Source of the DNA: Marivita sp.
GTDB lineage: Bacteria; Pseudomonadota; Alphaproteobacteria; Rhodobacterales; Rhodobacteraceae
Assembly: GCF_020055635.1 (NCBI RefSeq)
Contig: NZ_JAIPUT010000013.1
Span: 1-64,000 of the forward strand
Direction: 5' to 3'
Length of the DNA: 64,000 nucleotides
Shown here piece after piece: positions 45,096 through 54,478 of the stretch (the first letter of the stretch is position 1; every line of letters starts with the position of its first letter). The translations under genes and the position numbers were made by a program. The notes below the pieces were generated by a model. That model was given only the letters and a program-made list of their open reading frames with translations. It made no database searches and was not told where the DNA came from.

Positions 45096-45870
45096 GGTCA
45101 TACTCCTTTCGGGGTGAGTGAGTGCGGCATTCGGGCTCAAGGCCCAGCCATTGCCGTGCGAAGGCTTCGAAATGCGCGAAGCCGTAGTCGGAATTCATAT
45201 GGGTGTAGTCGGGTGCCGACGGGGTCTTGTCCGGACCGAGGGCCGCGGCGCGCGCATGGGCGGCGGCGCTGCGGCCGGGGCTTTCGATCAGGTGGTCGGG
45301 CTGGGGCATATAACCATAAGGAAGACCCGACATGTGAAAGGCCACCGTTTTGGACCAAAGCCCGATCAACGCTGCGGCGGCCGGGTGGTGCAGCCAACCG
45401 GCGGCCTGTTCGGGCAGATCCGCCGCACCGTCGGCGGGAAACGGCGTGGGCGCCACGACGCAGCGGGGATCGCCGCGCAGGAAGCGCGCAAGTTTCTGGC
45501 AGTGGCGCTCGATCCGGAAGTCCAGGAATTCTTCCAGCAGCGCCCATGATACGCTCCGCGCGCGCCCGCGCGCGGGCAGCCCCAGAATATCGAAATCTTC
45601 GATCATGCGGCTCAGACCGCTGATGGCAAAGCTTTGACCGGCCAGAAGGATGTGATCCTGCTCGCTCAGGTCGATCCGGTCGGGCAGGCCCTCGGCGGCA
45701 GGTTCGCGGGCGATCAGGACGCCGCTTTCGTCATAATGGCATGAGGCGAAGCTGTGGCGCGGCAGGGCAAAGAAGGACAGCTCCAGCGTGGGAAACGCCA
45801 CCTCTATCGCCTCGCGCGCCATCATGTAGGCGCCGATATGCGAATTGCCGATGATCGCCACGCGCGTCAT
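45079..45870 (-). CDS. SGNH-like hypothetical protein between sco genes
   Basis: 263 residues. It begins [20 protein letters not shown], where IGNSH resembles block I of SGNH/GDSL-type enzymes (nucleophile Ser). Near the C-terminus [20 protein letters not shown] could supply the Asp/His pair. No signal peptide is seen, so it is probably cytoplasmic. The gene overlaps the GSCFA gene by 4 nt and scoB by 17 nt, so it is translated as part of the sco operon. Substrate unknown; esterase/acyltransferase chemistry is only inferred. Confidence 0.6.
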   Translation of the reverse strand: MTRVAIIGNSHIGAYMMAREAIEVAFPTLELSFFALPRHSFASCHYDESGVLIAREPAAEGLPDRIDLSEQDHILLAGQSFAISGLSRMIEDFDILGLPARGRARSVSWALLEEFLDFRIERHCQKLARFLRGDPRCVVAPTPFPADGAADLPEQAAGWLHHPAAAALIGLWSKTVAFHMSGLPYGYMPQPDHLIESPGRSAAAHARAAALGPDKTPSAPDYTHMNSDYGFAHFEAFARQWLGLEPECRTHSPRKEYDHGLGP

Positions 45871-46934
45871 TTGCGGAACGCCTCCAGCAGGATTTCCTCG
45901 CAGATCGTGTCATCGTCGGCGGGTGCCGGGACAGGGACCGGAGGGATGGCGGGGCTGTCTTCAGGGCCCTTTCCGGCCGTATCGCCCGCGCCAAGCGCAA
46001 GCGAGAACGCCCGCAGCACCAGTTGCACGCCGTCATCGGTGGGCTGGCGTGCGAACTGATCCAGGTAAGGGCCGCGCGCAATGGTGGTGGTGATGATCTC
46101 ATAGGCGGGGAAATAGTCGAAATCGGGATCGCTCATCTGCAACTCGCCGCAGACCGCGCGCAGCACCGCCTTGGAATAGGCGGTGGCCGAGGCGACATGA
46201 TCGCCGCCCGCCGTCGCCACCAGCGGCACCGGCGACACTGTCAGAATGAAACGCGCGGGCAGTCCGGCGGCGCGCAGCAGGTCGCGGCTGGCCTTGAGGT
46301 CCTCCAGAACTTCGCCGTGGGTGAAGTTGTGGAATGTCTCGCAGGCGGGGTCGTGATCGCCCGCCACTGTGCCCGGGGCCGTGGGCAGGGCATAGCCGCT
46401 GGCGGTGTCGATCCAGCTTTCGGTCAGCCCCAGGGTCACAATGATGCATTCGGTGTTTTCCAGCACCGCGCGCACCGCCCCAAGATGCTCCTTGCGGCTT
46501 TGTGCGACCTCGTCGGGATGGCCCAGACCTTCGGGTTCGACCGTCGGGCGCAGCGCATCAAAGAACCGCCCCTGGCGCTCCCATATCGGTGCAGGCACCG
46601 GATCGGGCGACAGCGCCTGTTCGATCAGCTGGCGGAACTGGCGCGCGGTATAGACATTGCCATAGCGCCCCGAAAACAGGTTATAGCCGAAGCGGTGGCA
46701 CAGGTTTGTGGGCATATGCGCGGACATGTCCTCGCCTTGCAGCACATGCCAGCCGCCGCGCACCAGCGCGCGATGCAGATGCTGGGCAAAGCAGCTTCCG
46801 ATCGTCATCAGCGCGGTCTGGCGCGTGATCCCCGCCTTGGGCGCCCAAAGTTGCGCCAGCGCCGCGTCATCGTCGCGCCCGACGCAGCTGCGCCAGAAGG
46901 CGCGCTCCGGCAGATCCTGATAGGGCGAACGCAT
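45867..46934 (-). CDS. GSCFA domain protein
   Basis: 355 residues. The namesake motif appears in ALMTIGSCFAQHLHRALVRG, followed by further family blocks: NLFSGRYGNVYTARQFRQLI, IIVTLGLTESWIDTASGYAL, RFILTVSPVPLVAT and FDYFPAYEIITT. GSCFA proteins are SGNH-related presumptive esterases of unknown substrate. The C-terminal 60 residues are Pro/Ala-rich and low-complexity. It lies 17 nt after scoA and overlaps the SGNH-like gene. Confidence 0.85.
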   Translation of the reverse strand: MRSPYQDLPERAFWRSCVGRDDDAALAQLWAPKAGITRQTALMTIGSCFAQHLHRALVRGGWHVLQGEDMSAHMPTNLCHRFGYNLFSGRYGNVYTARQFRQLIEQALSPDPVPAPIWERQGRFFDALRPTVEPEGLGHPDEVAQSRKEHLGAVRAVLENTECIIVTLGLTESWIDTASGYALPTAPGTVAGDHDPACETFHNFTHGEVLEDLKASRDLLRAAGLPARFILTVSPVPLVATAGGDHVASATAYSKAVLRAVCGELQMSDPDFDYFPAYEIITTTIARGPYLDQFARQPTDDGVQLVLRAFSLALGAGDTAGKGPEDSPAIPPVPVPAPADDDTICEEILLEAFRK

Positions 46935-46950
46935 CCCCGCCGCCCCCGGC

Positions 46951-47646
46951 TCAGGCCGCGCGGGTGGTGCGTTGCTCGATGCGCTTCTCGTGCTCGCCCT
47001 GGATCAGACGGTGCACATAGATGCCGGGCAGGTGGATGTGATCGGGGTCCAGCTCGCCCGGTTCGACGATTTCCTCGACTTCCATCACGCAGACCTTGCC
47101 GCACATCGCCGCGGGCGGATTGAAGTTGCGCGCGGTCTTGCGAAAGATCGCGTTCCCGGTCGTGTCGGCCTTCCAGGCCTTGACGATGCTCAGATCGGCG
47201 AAGATGCCGCGTTCCAGAACATAGGTCTCGCCGTCGAAATCCTTGTGTTCCTTGCCCTCGGCCACCTGCGTGCCGACGCCGGTCTTTGTGTAGAAGCCCG
47301 GAATACCCGCGCCCCCGGCGCGCATCCGCTCGGCCAGCGTGCCTTGCGGGTTGAATTCCAGCTCCAGTTCACCCGACAGATACTGGCGCATGAATTCGGC
47401 GTTTTCGCCCACATAAGAGCTGAGCATCTTGCGCACCTGGCGGGTCTGCAACAGGATGCCGATGCCGAAATCGTCAATGCCCGCATTGTTCGAGGCGAAG
47501 GTCAGGTCCTTGACGCCGCTTTCCTTGATCGCTTCCAGCAACAGCTCCGGAATGCCGCACAAGCCAAAGCCGCCCGCGGCGATCAGCATGTCGTCGCGCA
47601 AAAGTCCGTCCAGGGCCTCGGTCGCATTGCCATAGACCTTTTTCAT
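46951..47646 (-). CDS. scoA: 3-oxoacid CoA-transferase subunit A
   Basis: 231 residues of the alpha subunit. MKKVYGNATEALDGLLRDDM, the glycine-rich GGFGLCGIPELLLEAIKESG and ASNNAGIDDFGIGILL are characteristic, followed by GTLAERMRAGGAGIPGFYTK. The start is ATG 47646 with GAGGATCC; the ORF track starts 30 codons early. It heads the four-gene operon scoA-GSCFA-SGNH-scoB. Confidence 0.95.
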   Translation of the reverse strand: MKKVYGNATEALDGLLRDDMLIAAGGFGLCGIPELLLEAIKESGVKDLTFASNNAGIDDFGIGILLQTRQVRKMLSSYVGENAEFMRQYLSGELELEFNPQGTLAERMRAGGAGIPGFYTKTGVGTQVAEGKEHKDFDGETYVLERGIFADLSIVKAWKADTTGNAIFRKTARNFNPPAAMCGKVCVMEVEEIVEPGELDPDHIHLPGIYVHRLIQGEHEKRIEQRTTRAA

Positions 47647-47744
47647 CACGGGATCCTCCTCGAAAACCTGTCTGTCCACGGTATGGGGCGCGAGGCGGGC
47701 CAAAGTCAACGACCCCGGCCCGCAAATCCACTCCACTAGGGTTA

Positions 47745-47764
47745 CTACGTATGGCTTTACGTAG
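47745..47764. promoter_or_regulatory. CTACGTA inverted repeat upstream of scoA
   Basis: CTACGTA-TGGCTT-TACGTAG is a 7-bp perfect palindrome, about 100 bp before scoA and just past the topA stop. It may be an operator for the sco operon or part of a transcript end for topA. Confidence 0.35.
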
Positions 47765-47773
47765 CGCGCCCCC

Positions 47774-50296
47774 TCATTTCTTGGCGGCGGCCTTCTTGCG
47801 GGGGGCCGCCTTGGCGCGGCCCTTGCCCTTCTTGCCGGCCTTCTCGGCGATCAGCTGCACGGCCATGTCCATGGTCACGTCCCCGGGGTCGGTCCCCTTG
47901 GGCAGGGTGGCGTTGATCTTGTCCCATTTCACATAGGGGCCATAGCGGCCATCCATCACGTTCACCGCGCCGCCGCTTTCGGGATGCTCGCCCAGTTCCT
48001 TGAGCGCCTTGGCGGTGGCGCGCCCCTTCCCGCGCGAGGCGGCTTTCTTGGCCAGTTCCTCGACCGCGCGGTTCATGCCGATGGTAAAGACGTCATCGGG
48101 GTCTTTCAGGTTGGCGTAAAGGCGGCCATGCTTCACATAGGGGCCATAGCGCCCGATGCCGGCCTCGACCGGCTCGCCATCCTCGGGATGCGGGCCGATC
48201 TCGCGCGGGAGGCTCAGCAGCATCAGGGCCTTTTCCAGGTCCATGTCGTCTGGGCTCCAGCCCTTGGGCAGGCTGGCGCGGGGCGGCTTCTTGTTGTCTT
48301 CGGTGACTTCGCCACGCTGCACATAGGGGCCGAACCGGCCCGAACGCAGGCTGATCTCGTCGCCTGCGTCCTCGCCCAGCACCCTGTCGCCGCCCTCGGC
48401 CCCCTCGCCGCCGATCGGGCGGGTGTAGCGGCATTCGGGATAGCGTGAACAGCCCACGAAACCGCCGGTGCGCGAGGTCTTGAGATGCAGGCTGCCTTCG
48501 CCGCAGAGCGGGCAGGCGCGCGGATCGCTGCCATCCTCGCGCGGCGGATAAAGCTGCGGTGCAAGCGCATCGTCGAGTATGTCCAGAACTTCGGTGATCC
48601 TCAGTTCGGACGTTTCGGCGATCGCCGCCGAGAAATCACGCCAGAACCGGTTGAGCACCTGCTTGTAGTCGAGATCGCCCGCGCTGACCTTGTCCAGTTC
48701 GTCCTCGAGATTGGCGGTGAATTCGTAGCCGACATATTTGCGAAAGAAGTTGAGCAGGAAGATCGTGACGATCCGGCCCTTGTCTTCGGGGATCAGGCGG
48801 TTCTTGTCCTTGCGGACATATTCGCGATCCTGGATCGTGGTGACGATACTGGCATAGGTCGAGGGCCGCCCGATGCCCAGCTCTTCCATCTTCTTGACCA
48901 GCGTCGCCTCGGTATAGCGCGGCGGGGGCTGGGTGAAATGTTGCTCGGGGGTGACGCCGCGCTTTTCGGCGGGCTCCCCCTGGGTGATCTGGGGCAGGCG
49001 CTTGTCGTCGTCATCGACGGCCTGATCGTCGCGCCCCTCTTCATAGATGCGCAGAAAACCGTCGAACAGGACAACCTGCCCGGTGGCGCGCAGCTCGACC
49101 TGATCGTCGCGGCTGCCGATATCGACGGTGGTGCGCTCCAGCCTTGCGCCTTCCATCTGGCAGGCGAGGGTGCGTTTCCAGATCAGGTCATAGAGCTTGC
49201 GCTGATCGGCATCGGTGGTGCGGATCGCCTTGGCGTCGCGCGTCATGTCGGTGGGGCGGATACATTCATGCGCTTCCTGCGCGTTCTTGGCCTTGTTCTT
49301 GTACATACGCGGCGATTTGGGGACATAGGCCTCGCCGAAGCGGTCCTTGATCGCGTCACGCGCCGCCATGACGGCCTCGGGGGCCATGTCGATGCCGTCG
49401 GTCCGCATATAGGTGATGTAGCCCGCTTCATAGAGCCGCTGCGCCGCGCTCATGGTCTGGCGGGCGCCCATGCCGAACTTGCGGCTGGCCTCCTGCTGGA
49501 GGGTGGATGTCATGAAGGGCGGGGCGGGGTTGCGCGAGGCGGGCTTGGCCTCGACCGACTTGACGCTCATGTCGCGCGACTCGATCGCCTGCACTGCGAG
49601 CTCCGCCTGGGTGCCGTTCTCGAGGTCGTAGCGTTCCAGTTTCTTGCCGGCCAGAACCGTCAGGCGGGCCTCGAATTCCTGACCGCGCGGCGTGGCCATC
49701 AGGGCCTTGACGGACCAGTATTCACGGGCGCGGAAGGCCTCGATCTCCATCTCGCGCTCGACGATCAGGCGCAGGCAGACCGATTGCACGCGCCCGGCCG
49801 ATTTCGCGCCCGGCAGCTTGCGCCAGAGCACCGGGCTGAGGTTGAACCCGACAAGATAATCCAGCGCGCGGCGCGCCAGGTAGGCTTCGACCAGGTCGCG
49901 ATCCACGTCGCGGGGATTCTGCATCGCCTCGGTCACGGCTGTCTTGGTGATGGCGTTGAACACCACGCGGCTGACCTTGGTGTCGGCCTTGATCACCTTG
50001 CGCTTGCGCAGCGCCTCTTCGAGGTGCCAACTGATCGCCTCGCCCTCGCGGTCGGGGTCGGTGGCGAGGATCAGGTTCTGGTCATCCTTGAGCGCGTCGG
50101 CGATCGCCTTGACGTGTTTGCGCGAGTCGTTTCCGATCTCCCATTTCATGTCAAAATCATGTTCGGGATCGACCGAACCATCCTTGGCGGGCAGGTCGCG
50201 CACATGCCCGTAAGACGCCAGAACCGTGTAGTCGGATCCCAGATACTTGTTTATTGTCTTGGCCTTGGCCGGGGATTCGACAACGACGACGGGCAT
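47774..50296 (-). CDS. topA: DNA topoisomerase I
   Basis: 840 residues. An N-terminal TOPRIM domain (VVVESPAKAKTINKYLGSDY; ILATDPDREGEAISWHLEEA) precedes the active-site tyrosine motif AGYITYMRTDGIDMAPEAV. A zinc-ribbon motif, CPLCGEGSLHLKTSRTGGFV plus two Cys, is followed by three GRFGPYVQ/GRYGPYVK topoisomerase C-terminal repeats. A basic Lys/Ala tail closes the protein. It relaxes negative supercoils. ATG 50296 is preceded by AAAGGAG; the ORF-track extension of 15 codons is not conserved. Confidence 0.97.
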   Translation of the reverse strand: MPVVVVESPAKAKTINKYLGSDYTVLASYGHVRDLPAKDGSVDPEHDFDMKWEIGNDSRKHVKAIADALKDDQNLILATDPDREGEAISWHLEEALRKRKVIKADTKVSRVVFNAITKTAVTEAMQNPRDVDRDLVEAYLARRALDYLVGFNLSPVLWRKLPGAKSAGRVQSVCLRLIVEREMEIEAFRAREYWSVKALMATPRGQEFEARLTVLAGKKLERYDLENGTQAELAVQAIESRDMSVKSVEAKPASRNPAPPFMTSTLQQEASRKFGMGARQTMSAAQRLYEAGYITYMRTDGIDMAPEAVMAARDAIKDRFGEAYVPKSPRMYKNKAKNAQEAHECIRPTDMTRDAKAIRTTDADQRKLYDLIWKRTLACQMEGARLERTTVDIGSRDDQVELRATGQVVLFDGFLRIYEEGRDDQAVDDDDKRLPQITQGEPAEKRGVTPEQHFTQPPPRYTEATLVKKMEELGIGRPSTYASIVTTIQDREYVRKDKNRLIPEDKGRIVTIFLLNFFRKYVGYEFTANLEDELDKVSAGDLDYKQVLNRFWRDFSAAIAETSELRITEVLDILDDALAPQLYPPREDGSDPRACPLCGEGSLHLKTSRTGGFVGCSRYPECRYTRPIGGEGAEGGDRVLGEDAGDEISLRSGRFGPYVQRGEVTEDNKKPPRASLPKGWSPDDMDLEKALMLLSLPREIGPHPEDGEPVEAGIGRYGPYVKHGRLYANLKDPDDVFTIGMNRAVEELAKKAASRGKGRATAKALKELGEHPESGGAVNVMDGRYGPYVKWDKINATLPKGTDPGDVTMDMAVQLIAEKAGKKGKGRAKAAPRKKAAAKK

Positions 50297-50442
50297 GGAG
50301 ACTCCTTTCGACTCGGGTCGAGACTTATGGCGGCGGAACATGTGGGCTTACAAGAGGCTTTGTCAATGCGCCCCAAGGCAGCGATGGCCTCAGGGGCGTT
50401 GGCAAAGGACTGCTCGGCGCGCGCAGGCGCGTCGGGGCCGGG

Positions 50443-51615
50443 TCAGACCCGCGACAACAGGCCGCCGGGTTGGCGGCGGATGCGACCGTCCAGTTCGAGG
50501 TCGGTGAGCACCGGCGTGACGGCATTGGCGGGCACGGCAAGGTCGCGGATCAGTTGATCCTCGGCCAGGGGAGAGGGGCCGAGCCGGTCAAGGATCCGGC
50601 TGTGCAGCAAGGCCGTGTCGTGCAGGCTGCGGCTGTCGCGCGGTGGCGCGGCAGGGGGCGCAGGCAAGGCAGGGGCCGTTGGTGCCAGTGGCATTTCGGC
50701 CTGTGCCGCGGCGGGGCGCGGGGCGGCTGGCAGCGCCTCTGTCACGTCGGCGGCGCGGCGCACCAGAAGGGCGCCGTCGCGGATCAGCATGTTGCACCCG
50801 GCGGCGCGCGCATCGAAGGGATGGCCGGGCACCGCCAGCACCTCGCGCCCCTGATCAAGCGCCATGCGTGCGGTAATCAGCGAGCCGGATTTCGCGGCTG
50901 CCTCGACCACCACGACAGCCTTGGAGATACCGCTTATGATCCTGTTTCTGCGAGGAAAATGGCGTGCTTGCGGGGCCATGCCCATGGGCTGTTCCGAAAG
51001 GCGCAGGCCGGTCTTGGCGATGTCTTCGGCAAGGCGCGCGTTTTCGGCCGGATACATCACGTCGACACCCCCGGCCATGATGGCGACGGTGCCGGTTTCG
51101 CGGGTGGCAGTATGGGCGGCGGTGTCGATGCCGCGCGCCAGCCCCGAGACCACGACAAGCCCCTCGGCCGCCAGATCGGCGGCCAGCGCGCGTGCCATGC
51201 GCAGCCCCAGCGACGACGCGTTGCGCGCGCCCACCAGCGCGATCATCGGGCGCTTGAGAATATCGGGATCGCCAATCGCCCAGAGAAGCGGCGGCGCATC
51301 GGGAATCTGTTGCAGATCAGCAGGATAGCCGGGTTCGCCCATGCATATCATCTGCGCACCAGCGGCCTTGGCGGCGCGCAGTTCGCCCATCGCGACCGCC
51401 TCGGGGCAGGGGGTATAGTCCTTGACCCCGGCGGCGCGGGCGACCTCGGGCAAAGCCGCGAGCGCGGAATCTGCCGAGCCATGTTCGCCCAGCAGCCGCA
51501 GGAAAGTCGCGGGACCGACCCGGTGTGAGCGCAAGAGGCGAAGCCACGACACCCGATCATCTTCCGTGGTGGGTGGGAGTGGGGGGTGAGTGGAAGGATG
51601 TGGGTCTTCAGACAT
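50443..51615 (-). CDS. dprA: DNA processing protein DprA
   Basis: 390 residues. A short Pro-rich N-terminus and an N-terminal SAM-like part precede the Rossmann DprA core: IALVGARNASSLGLRMARAL, VVSGLARGIDTAAHTATRET, RHFPRRNRIISGISKAVVVV and REVLAVPGHPFDARAAGCN. A Pro/Ala linker leads to a C-terminal winged helix (LHSRILDRLGPSPLAEDQLI). It loads RecA on incoming single-stranded DNA in natural transformation. Confidence 0.95.
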   Translation of the reverse strand: MSEDPHPSTHPPLPPTTEDDRVSWLRLLRSHRVGPATFLRLLGEHGSADSALAALPEVARAAGVKDYTPCPEAVAMGELRAAKAAGAQMICMGEPGYPADLQQIPDAPPLLWAIGDPDILKRPMIALVGARNASSLGLRMARALAADLAAEGLVVVSGLARGIDTAAHTATRETGTVAIMAGGVDVMYPAENARLAEDIAKTGLRLSEQPMGMAPQARHFPRRNRIISGISKAVVVVEAAAKSGSLITARMALDQGREVLAVPGHPFDARAAGCNMLIRDGALLVRRAADVTEALPAAPRPAAAQAEMPLAPTAPALPAPPAAPPRDSRSLHDTALLHSRILDRLGPSPLAEDQLIRDLAVPANAVTPVLTDLELDGRIRRQPGGLLSRV

Positions 51616-51935
51616 CGCCGCTCCGCCTGCTTGCAAACCCACTATGCGCAGCGGTGGTTAATGGCTGGTAAACCGAAACCGGGCGAGTCGCGTTTATTGA
51701 CGAGAATTATGTCAACATGTTGAAATCAAGCATTAATTATTTTCTCTGACGACATGAAAATACTGTCGGTATCACCTCGGCATTGCATCGGTATCGCGTC
51801 GGTGCGGATATCGGTGGCCGCGCAGGCCGGGTGAATCATGAACGCGCCGCGCGCCGTGGCAAAGCATCAGCAAGGATGCCTGCCGCAGGCTGGCGGGTTT
51901 GGTATTATTGAAGGGGCGCGCGCAGGAGCAGGCGA
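51616..51935. other. 320-bp intergenic region between tldD and dprA
   Basis: The dprA-proximal half (about 51690-51760) is markedly AT-rich for this genome and probably carries the dprA promoter. A short direct repeat, CGGTATC, occurs twice near 51768-51795. I see no ORF with a ribosome-binding site, no terminator and no RNA gene here. Confidence 0.4.
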
Positions 51936-53360
51936 TCAGCCCGCCGCCGAGCCGCCCACGGTCAGGCCGCCGATCATCACCGTCGGCTGGCCCACGCCCA
52001 CCGGCACCCATTGGCCGGCCTTGCCGCAATTGCCCATGCCCGGATCGAGCGCCATGTCATTGCCAAGCGCGCGAATCTGCTGAAGCGCGGTGGCGCCATC
52101 GCCGATCAGCGTGGCGCCCTTGACCGGCGCGCCGACCTTGCCGTTCTTCACGCGGTAGGCCTCGGTGCAGGAAAAGACGAACTTGCCGTTGGTGATATCC
52201 ACCTGCCCGCCGCCAAAGCCCACCGCGTAGATCCCGTCATGAAGATCGGCGAGGATGTCGGCGGGGTCGGCATCGCCGCCCAGCATGTAGGTATTGGTCA
52301 TGCGCGGCATGGGTGCATGGGCATAGCTTTCGCGTCGCCCGTTGCCGGTGGGTTCGACCCCCATCAGGCGGGCGTTCTGGCGATCCTGCATGAAGCCCAC
52401 CAGAATGCCATCCTCGATCAGGGTGTTGCGGGCGCTGGGCGTGCCCTCGTCATCGACGGTGATCGAGCCGCGCCGGTCGGGAATCGTGCCATCGTCCAGC
52501 ACCGTGACGCCGGGCGCGGCGATGCGCTGGCCCATCAGCCCGGCAAAGGCGGAGCTGCCCTTGCGGTTGAAATCCCCCTCAAGCCCGTGGCCGATGGCCT
52601 CGTGCAGCAGGATGCCGGGCCAGCCGGGGCCAAGCACCACGTCCATCACCCCCGCCGGGGCGGGTTCGGCGCGCAGGTTCACCAGCGCGATGCGCAGCGC
52701 CTCATGGGTCTTGGCCTGCCAGTCGGCGGGGTCGATCAGCCCGTCAAGGCCGACCCGCCCGCCGCCACCCGCTGTGCCGGATTCGCGCAGCCCGTCCTGT
52801 TCGACGATGACCGAGACATTGACCCGCACCATCGGGCGGGAATCGGTGACTTCGCTGCCATCGGCGCGCAGGATCACCACCTCCTGATGCGAGGCCGCCA
52901 GCGAGGCCGTCACCTGCACCACACGCGCATCGAGGCCACGCGCGAAGGCGTCGATCTCGCGCAGGGTCTCGAGCTTGACAGGGAAATCCGCGCCCGCGAT
53001 CGGGTCGGCATCAGTGTAAAGATGGCGATTGGTGCGCGCCGGTGGCGGCGCCATGGTGCCGCCACCATCGCCCACGGCAAGGCGCGCGGTTTCGACCGCG
53101 CGGGCCAGCGCGGGTTCTGAAATATCCGAGGAATGTGCATAGCCCGCCACCTCGCCGCGCACCGCGCGCAGCCCGAAACCCTGCCCGGCGTCAAAGGATG
53201 CGGTTCTGACGCGCCCGTCATCGAAGACCAGCGATTCCGACTGGCGACGCTCCAGAAACAGTTCGCCATCATCGGCGCCGGCGGTCGCTTCGCGCAGCCG
53301 CGAAAGGGCGGCGTCGCGGTCGAGCATCGTCTCGAAGGGGCGAAAGGCGGCGTCAGTCAT
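51936..53360 (-). CDS. tldD: metalloprotease TldD
   Basis: 474 residues of the TldD/PmbA family. The zinc motif HEAIGHGLEGD (HExxxH) is present, followed by the diagnostic stretches IPDRRGSITVDDEGTPSARN and ENGILVGFMQDRQNARLMG-like LIEDGILVGFMQDRQNARLM. The C-terminus has GNCGKAGQWVPVGVGQPTVM. TldD with TldE/PmbA degrades unfolded peptides and matures some modified peptides. The gene is divergent from the cox cluster. Confidence 0.96.
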   Translation of the reverse strand: MTDAAFRPFETMLDRDAALSRLREATAGADDGELFLERRQSESLVFDDGRVRTASFDAGQGFGLRAVRGEVAGYAHSSDISEPALARAVETARLAVGDGGGTMAPPPARTNRHLYTDADPIAGADFPVKLETLREIDAFARGLDARVVQVTASLAASHQEVVILRADGSEVTDSRPMVRVNVSVIVEQDGLRESGTAGGGGRVGLDGLIDPADWQAKTHEALRIALVNLRAEPAPAGVMDVVLGPGWPGILLHEAIGHGLEGDFNRKGSSAFAGLMGQRIAAPGVTVLDDGTIPDRRGSITVDDEGTPSARNTLIEDGILVGFMQDRQNARLMGVEPTGNGRRESYAHAPMPRMTNTYMLGGDADPADILADLHDGIYAVGFGGGQVDITNGKFVFSCTEAYRVKNGKVGAPVKGATLIGDGATALQQIRALGNDMALDPGMGNCGKAGQWVPVGVGQPTVMIGGLTVGGSAAG

Positions 53361-53395
53361 GGGTTGTCTTCCTTGATAGGGTGCGACATTGGAAT

Positions 53396-53409
53396 TTGAT
53401 CTAAATCAA
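53396..53409. promoter_or_regulatory. perfect FNR/Crp-type box between tldD and coxB
   Basis: TTGAT-CTAA-ATCAA is an exact match to the FNR/FnrL consensus TTGAT-N4-ATCAA. It is centred about 43 bp before the tldD start codon and about 153 bp before coxB. Redox control of the oxidase cluster is the likeliest meaning. Confidence 0.65.
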
Positions 53410-53555
53410 AAAAAGCGTCCGTTTGCCGCAACGGTCTTTCTTGTCTGCCGTGTCAGAATATGGTTTCTAGCGTCGGTGAAACAACGGGATTCCGCGTTTA
53501 CCGGATCCGATGCTGCAAAATACAATACGACCGCTTCAACCGAGCAAGGTGCAAA

Positions 53556-54398
53556 ATGCGACGATTCCTTAGCCTATTGGCCGCGATGGCCGCCGTTTCC
53601 TTCAATCCCGCGCATGCGCAGGATGGTCTTGAAATCATCGGCGCGCCCAAGGATGGCGGCATGGGCTTTCAGCCCGCCGCGACCGAACTGGCCCGCGACC
53701 TGCAGTGGCTGGACGGGATGATTCTGGTAATCATCACCGCGATCACCATTTTCGTCTGTGTGCTGCTCGCCATCGTGATCGTGCGCTACAATCGCCGCCG
53801 GAACCCGAATTCGGCCAGCTTTACCCACAATTCGCCGCTCGAGATCGCCTGGACGGTGGTGCCGATCGTGATCCTGGTCTTTATCGGCGCGTTCTCGCTG
53901 CCGGTGCTGTTCAAGCAGCAGGAAATTCCCGAGGCCGACATCAACATCAAGGTGACAGGCTACCAGTGGTACTGGGGCTATGAATACACCGATCACGATT
54001 TCGCCTTCGACAGCTTCATGCTGGCGCGCGACGAGCTTGAGGAATACGGCTACAGTCAGGATGAATACCTGCTGGCGACCAATACCGCCGTCGTGGTGCC
54101 GGTGAACAAGACCGTCGTCATGCAGGTGACCGGCGCCGACGTGATCCACAGCTGGACGATCCCCGCTTTCGGCGTCAAGCAGGACGCGGTGCCGGGCCGT
54201 CTGGCGGAACTGTGGTTCAACGCCGAGAAGGAAGGCATCTATTTCGGCCAGTGCAGCGAGCTTTGCGGCAAGGACCATGCCTATATGCCGATCACCGTGA
54301 AGGTGGTGAGCCAGGAGGATTACGACCGCTGGCTGGACGGGGCGATCAACGAATATGCCGGCACGCCGCGCGCGGTGCAGGTGGCTTCGGCCGACTGA
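53556..54398 (+). CDS. coxB: cytochrome c oxidase subunit II
   Basis: 280 residues. A signal peptide ([21 protein letters not shown]) and two transmembrane helices ([40 protein letters not shown]) precede the periplasmic cupredoxin domain. Binuclear CuA ligands are visible in [11 protein letters not shown] and [14 protein letters not shown]. It accepts electrons from cytochrome c in the aa3 oxidase. ATG 53556 is chosen; the ORF track starts 32 codons early. Confidence 0.96.
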   Translation: MRRFLSLLAAMAAVSFNPAHAQDGLEIIGAPKDGGMGFQPAATELARDLQWLDGMILVIITAITIFVCVLLAIVIVRYNRRRNPNSASFTHNSPLEIAWTVVPIVILVFIGAFSLPVLFKQQEIPEADINIKVTGYQWYWGYEYTDHDFAFDSFMLARDELEEYGYSQDEYLLATNTAVVVPVNKTVVMQVTGADVIHSWTIPAFGVKQDAVPGRLAELWFNAEKEGIYFGQCSELCGKDHAYMPITVKVVSQEDYDRWLDGAINEYAGTPRAVQVASAD

Positions 54399-54478
54399 CA
54401 TGACAGCCAGGGGCGCGGTGATGCGCGCCCCGCAGCATCCGCAGCGATGCCTGACACGATCCGAACCCGGAGACCAGG

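Noticed and set aside
48485-50557. 690-aa ORF on the plus strand
   Set aside because: Antisense shadow of topA; no domain and no ribosome-binding site.
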